This document shows, piece by piece, positions 6,084 through 6,214 of a DNA stretch of 6,214 bases. Location of the stretch: NCBI GenBank assembly GCA_012842235.1, contig DUTE01000238.1:1-6214 (forward strand), read 5' to 3'. This DNA comes from Bacillota bacterium. Lineage in GTDB: Bacteria; Bacillota; DTU065. Position 1 is the first letter of the stretch. The number at the start of each line of letters is the position of its first letter. The translations under genes were made by a program, and so were the position numbers. Below the pieces are notes generated by a model. It searched no databases, had not been told where the DNA came from, and saw only the letters and a program-made list of their open reading frames with translations.

Positions 6084-6112
6084 ATATTATCATATTTTCC
6101 TCAACCTGTCAA
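6084..6112 (-). promoter_or_regulatory. veg promoter P2 (proximal, sigma-A)
   Basis: A perfect TTGACA at 6112-6107 is followed after 17 bp by TAATAT at 6089-6084, which carries a TGn extension on its upstream side. A GATAAT at 15-bp spacing is an overlapping alternative. Transcription should start near 6077, about 39 bases before the veg ATG. Confidence 0.75.
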
Positions 6113-6126
6113 GAAATAAAGCTAAA

Positions 6127-6155
6127 ATTATACCAGTCTGAAGGGAGCATGTCAA
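6127..6155 (-). promoter_or_regulatory. veg promoter P1 (distal, full consensus sigma-A)
   Basis: TTGACA at 6155-6150 and TATAAT at 6132-6127 are separated by exactly 17 bp: both hexamers and the spacer are ideal. The bases just upstream (AAAAATATAAT at 6167-6157) are AT-rich like an UP element. Transcription should start near 6120, where the -35 of P2 lies just downstream. The remaining 6168-6214 shows no gene. Confidence 0.88.
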
Positions 6156-6214
6156 CATTATATTTTTAGCAACAGAGAACGCTTTACGTACCTATTTGGG
6201 GGCTATTCGTCTTA

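Noticed and set aside
6157..6162. A further TATAAT upstream of veg P1, as a third promoter.
   Set aside because: No -35-like hexamer lies 15-19 bp upstream; it is better read as part of the AT-rich tract in front of P1.

Overview
The window reads as chromosomal DNA from an endospore-forming Firmicute, most likely a member of the Clostridia in the broad sense. It carries a Veg homologue of the usual 86-residue length, a three-repeat SPOCS (DUF3794) protein ending in LysM (the layout of the spore-coat protein SipL), AG-rich Shine-Dalgarno sites, TTG/GTG starts, fairly AT-rich DNA and consensus sigma-A promoters. No mobile element, CRISPR array, tRNA or rRNA was seen. The genus cannot be named from the sequence alone.

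Layout, right to left, since all genes but one lie on the minus strand. At the right edge two tandem sigma-A promoters, one with perfect -35 and -10 hexamers, drive veg, which ends in a strong hairpin terminator. Next is a two-gene unit. The first gene is a peptidoglycan-binding-domain protein whose C-terminal half looks like the end of a GH18 (spore YaaH-type) barrel without a visible catalytic Glu. The second is the SPOCS/LysM protein, translationally coupled by an ATGA overlap. A 34-bp perfect palindrome follows it. Then come gpsA (glycerol-3-phosphate dehydrogenase), a convergent gap with a hairpin, a small plus-strand DUF2164 gene, and a divergent promoter region. Last is a sensorless tandem HD-GYP protein whose stop overlaps the TTG start of a HAD-family phosphatase that runs off the left edge.

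Taken together, Veg (linked to biofilm and germination phenotypes in Bacillus), the cell-wall/spore-coat pair and GpsA (phospholipid backbone supply) form an envelope- and spore-related neighbourhood. The HD-GYP/HAD pair is a separate signalling or phosphatase unit. Nothing here is clearly a new system. The points most worth checking are the apparently inactive GH18-like partner coupled to the SipL-like protein, the asymmetric tandem HD-GYP protein, the 34-bp palindrome without a U-tract, and the symmetric extended -10 promoters of the divergent region.

Several starts were set shorter than the longest open frames because the Shine-Dalgarno sequence lies inside the longer frame. No gap without a gene exceeds 300 bases; the gaps of about 100 to 180 bases are covered by the regulatory, palindrome and terminator entries.
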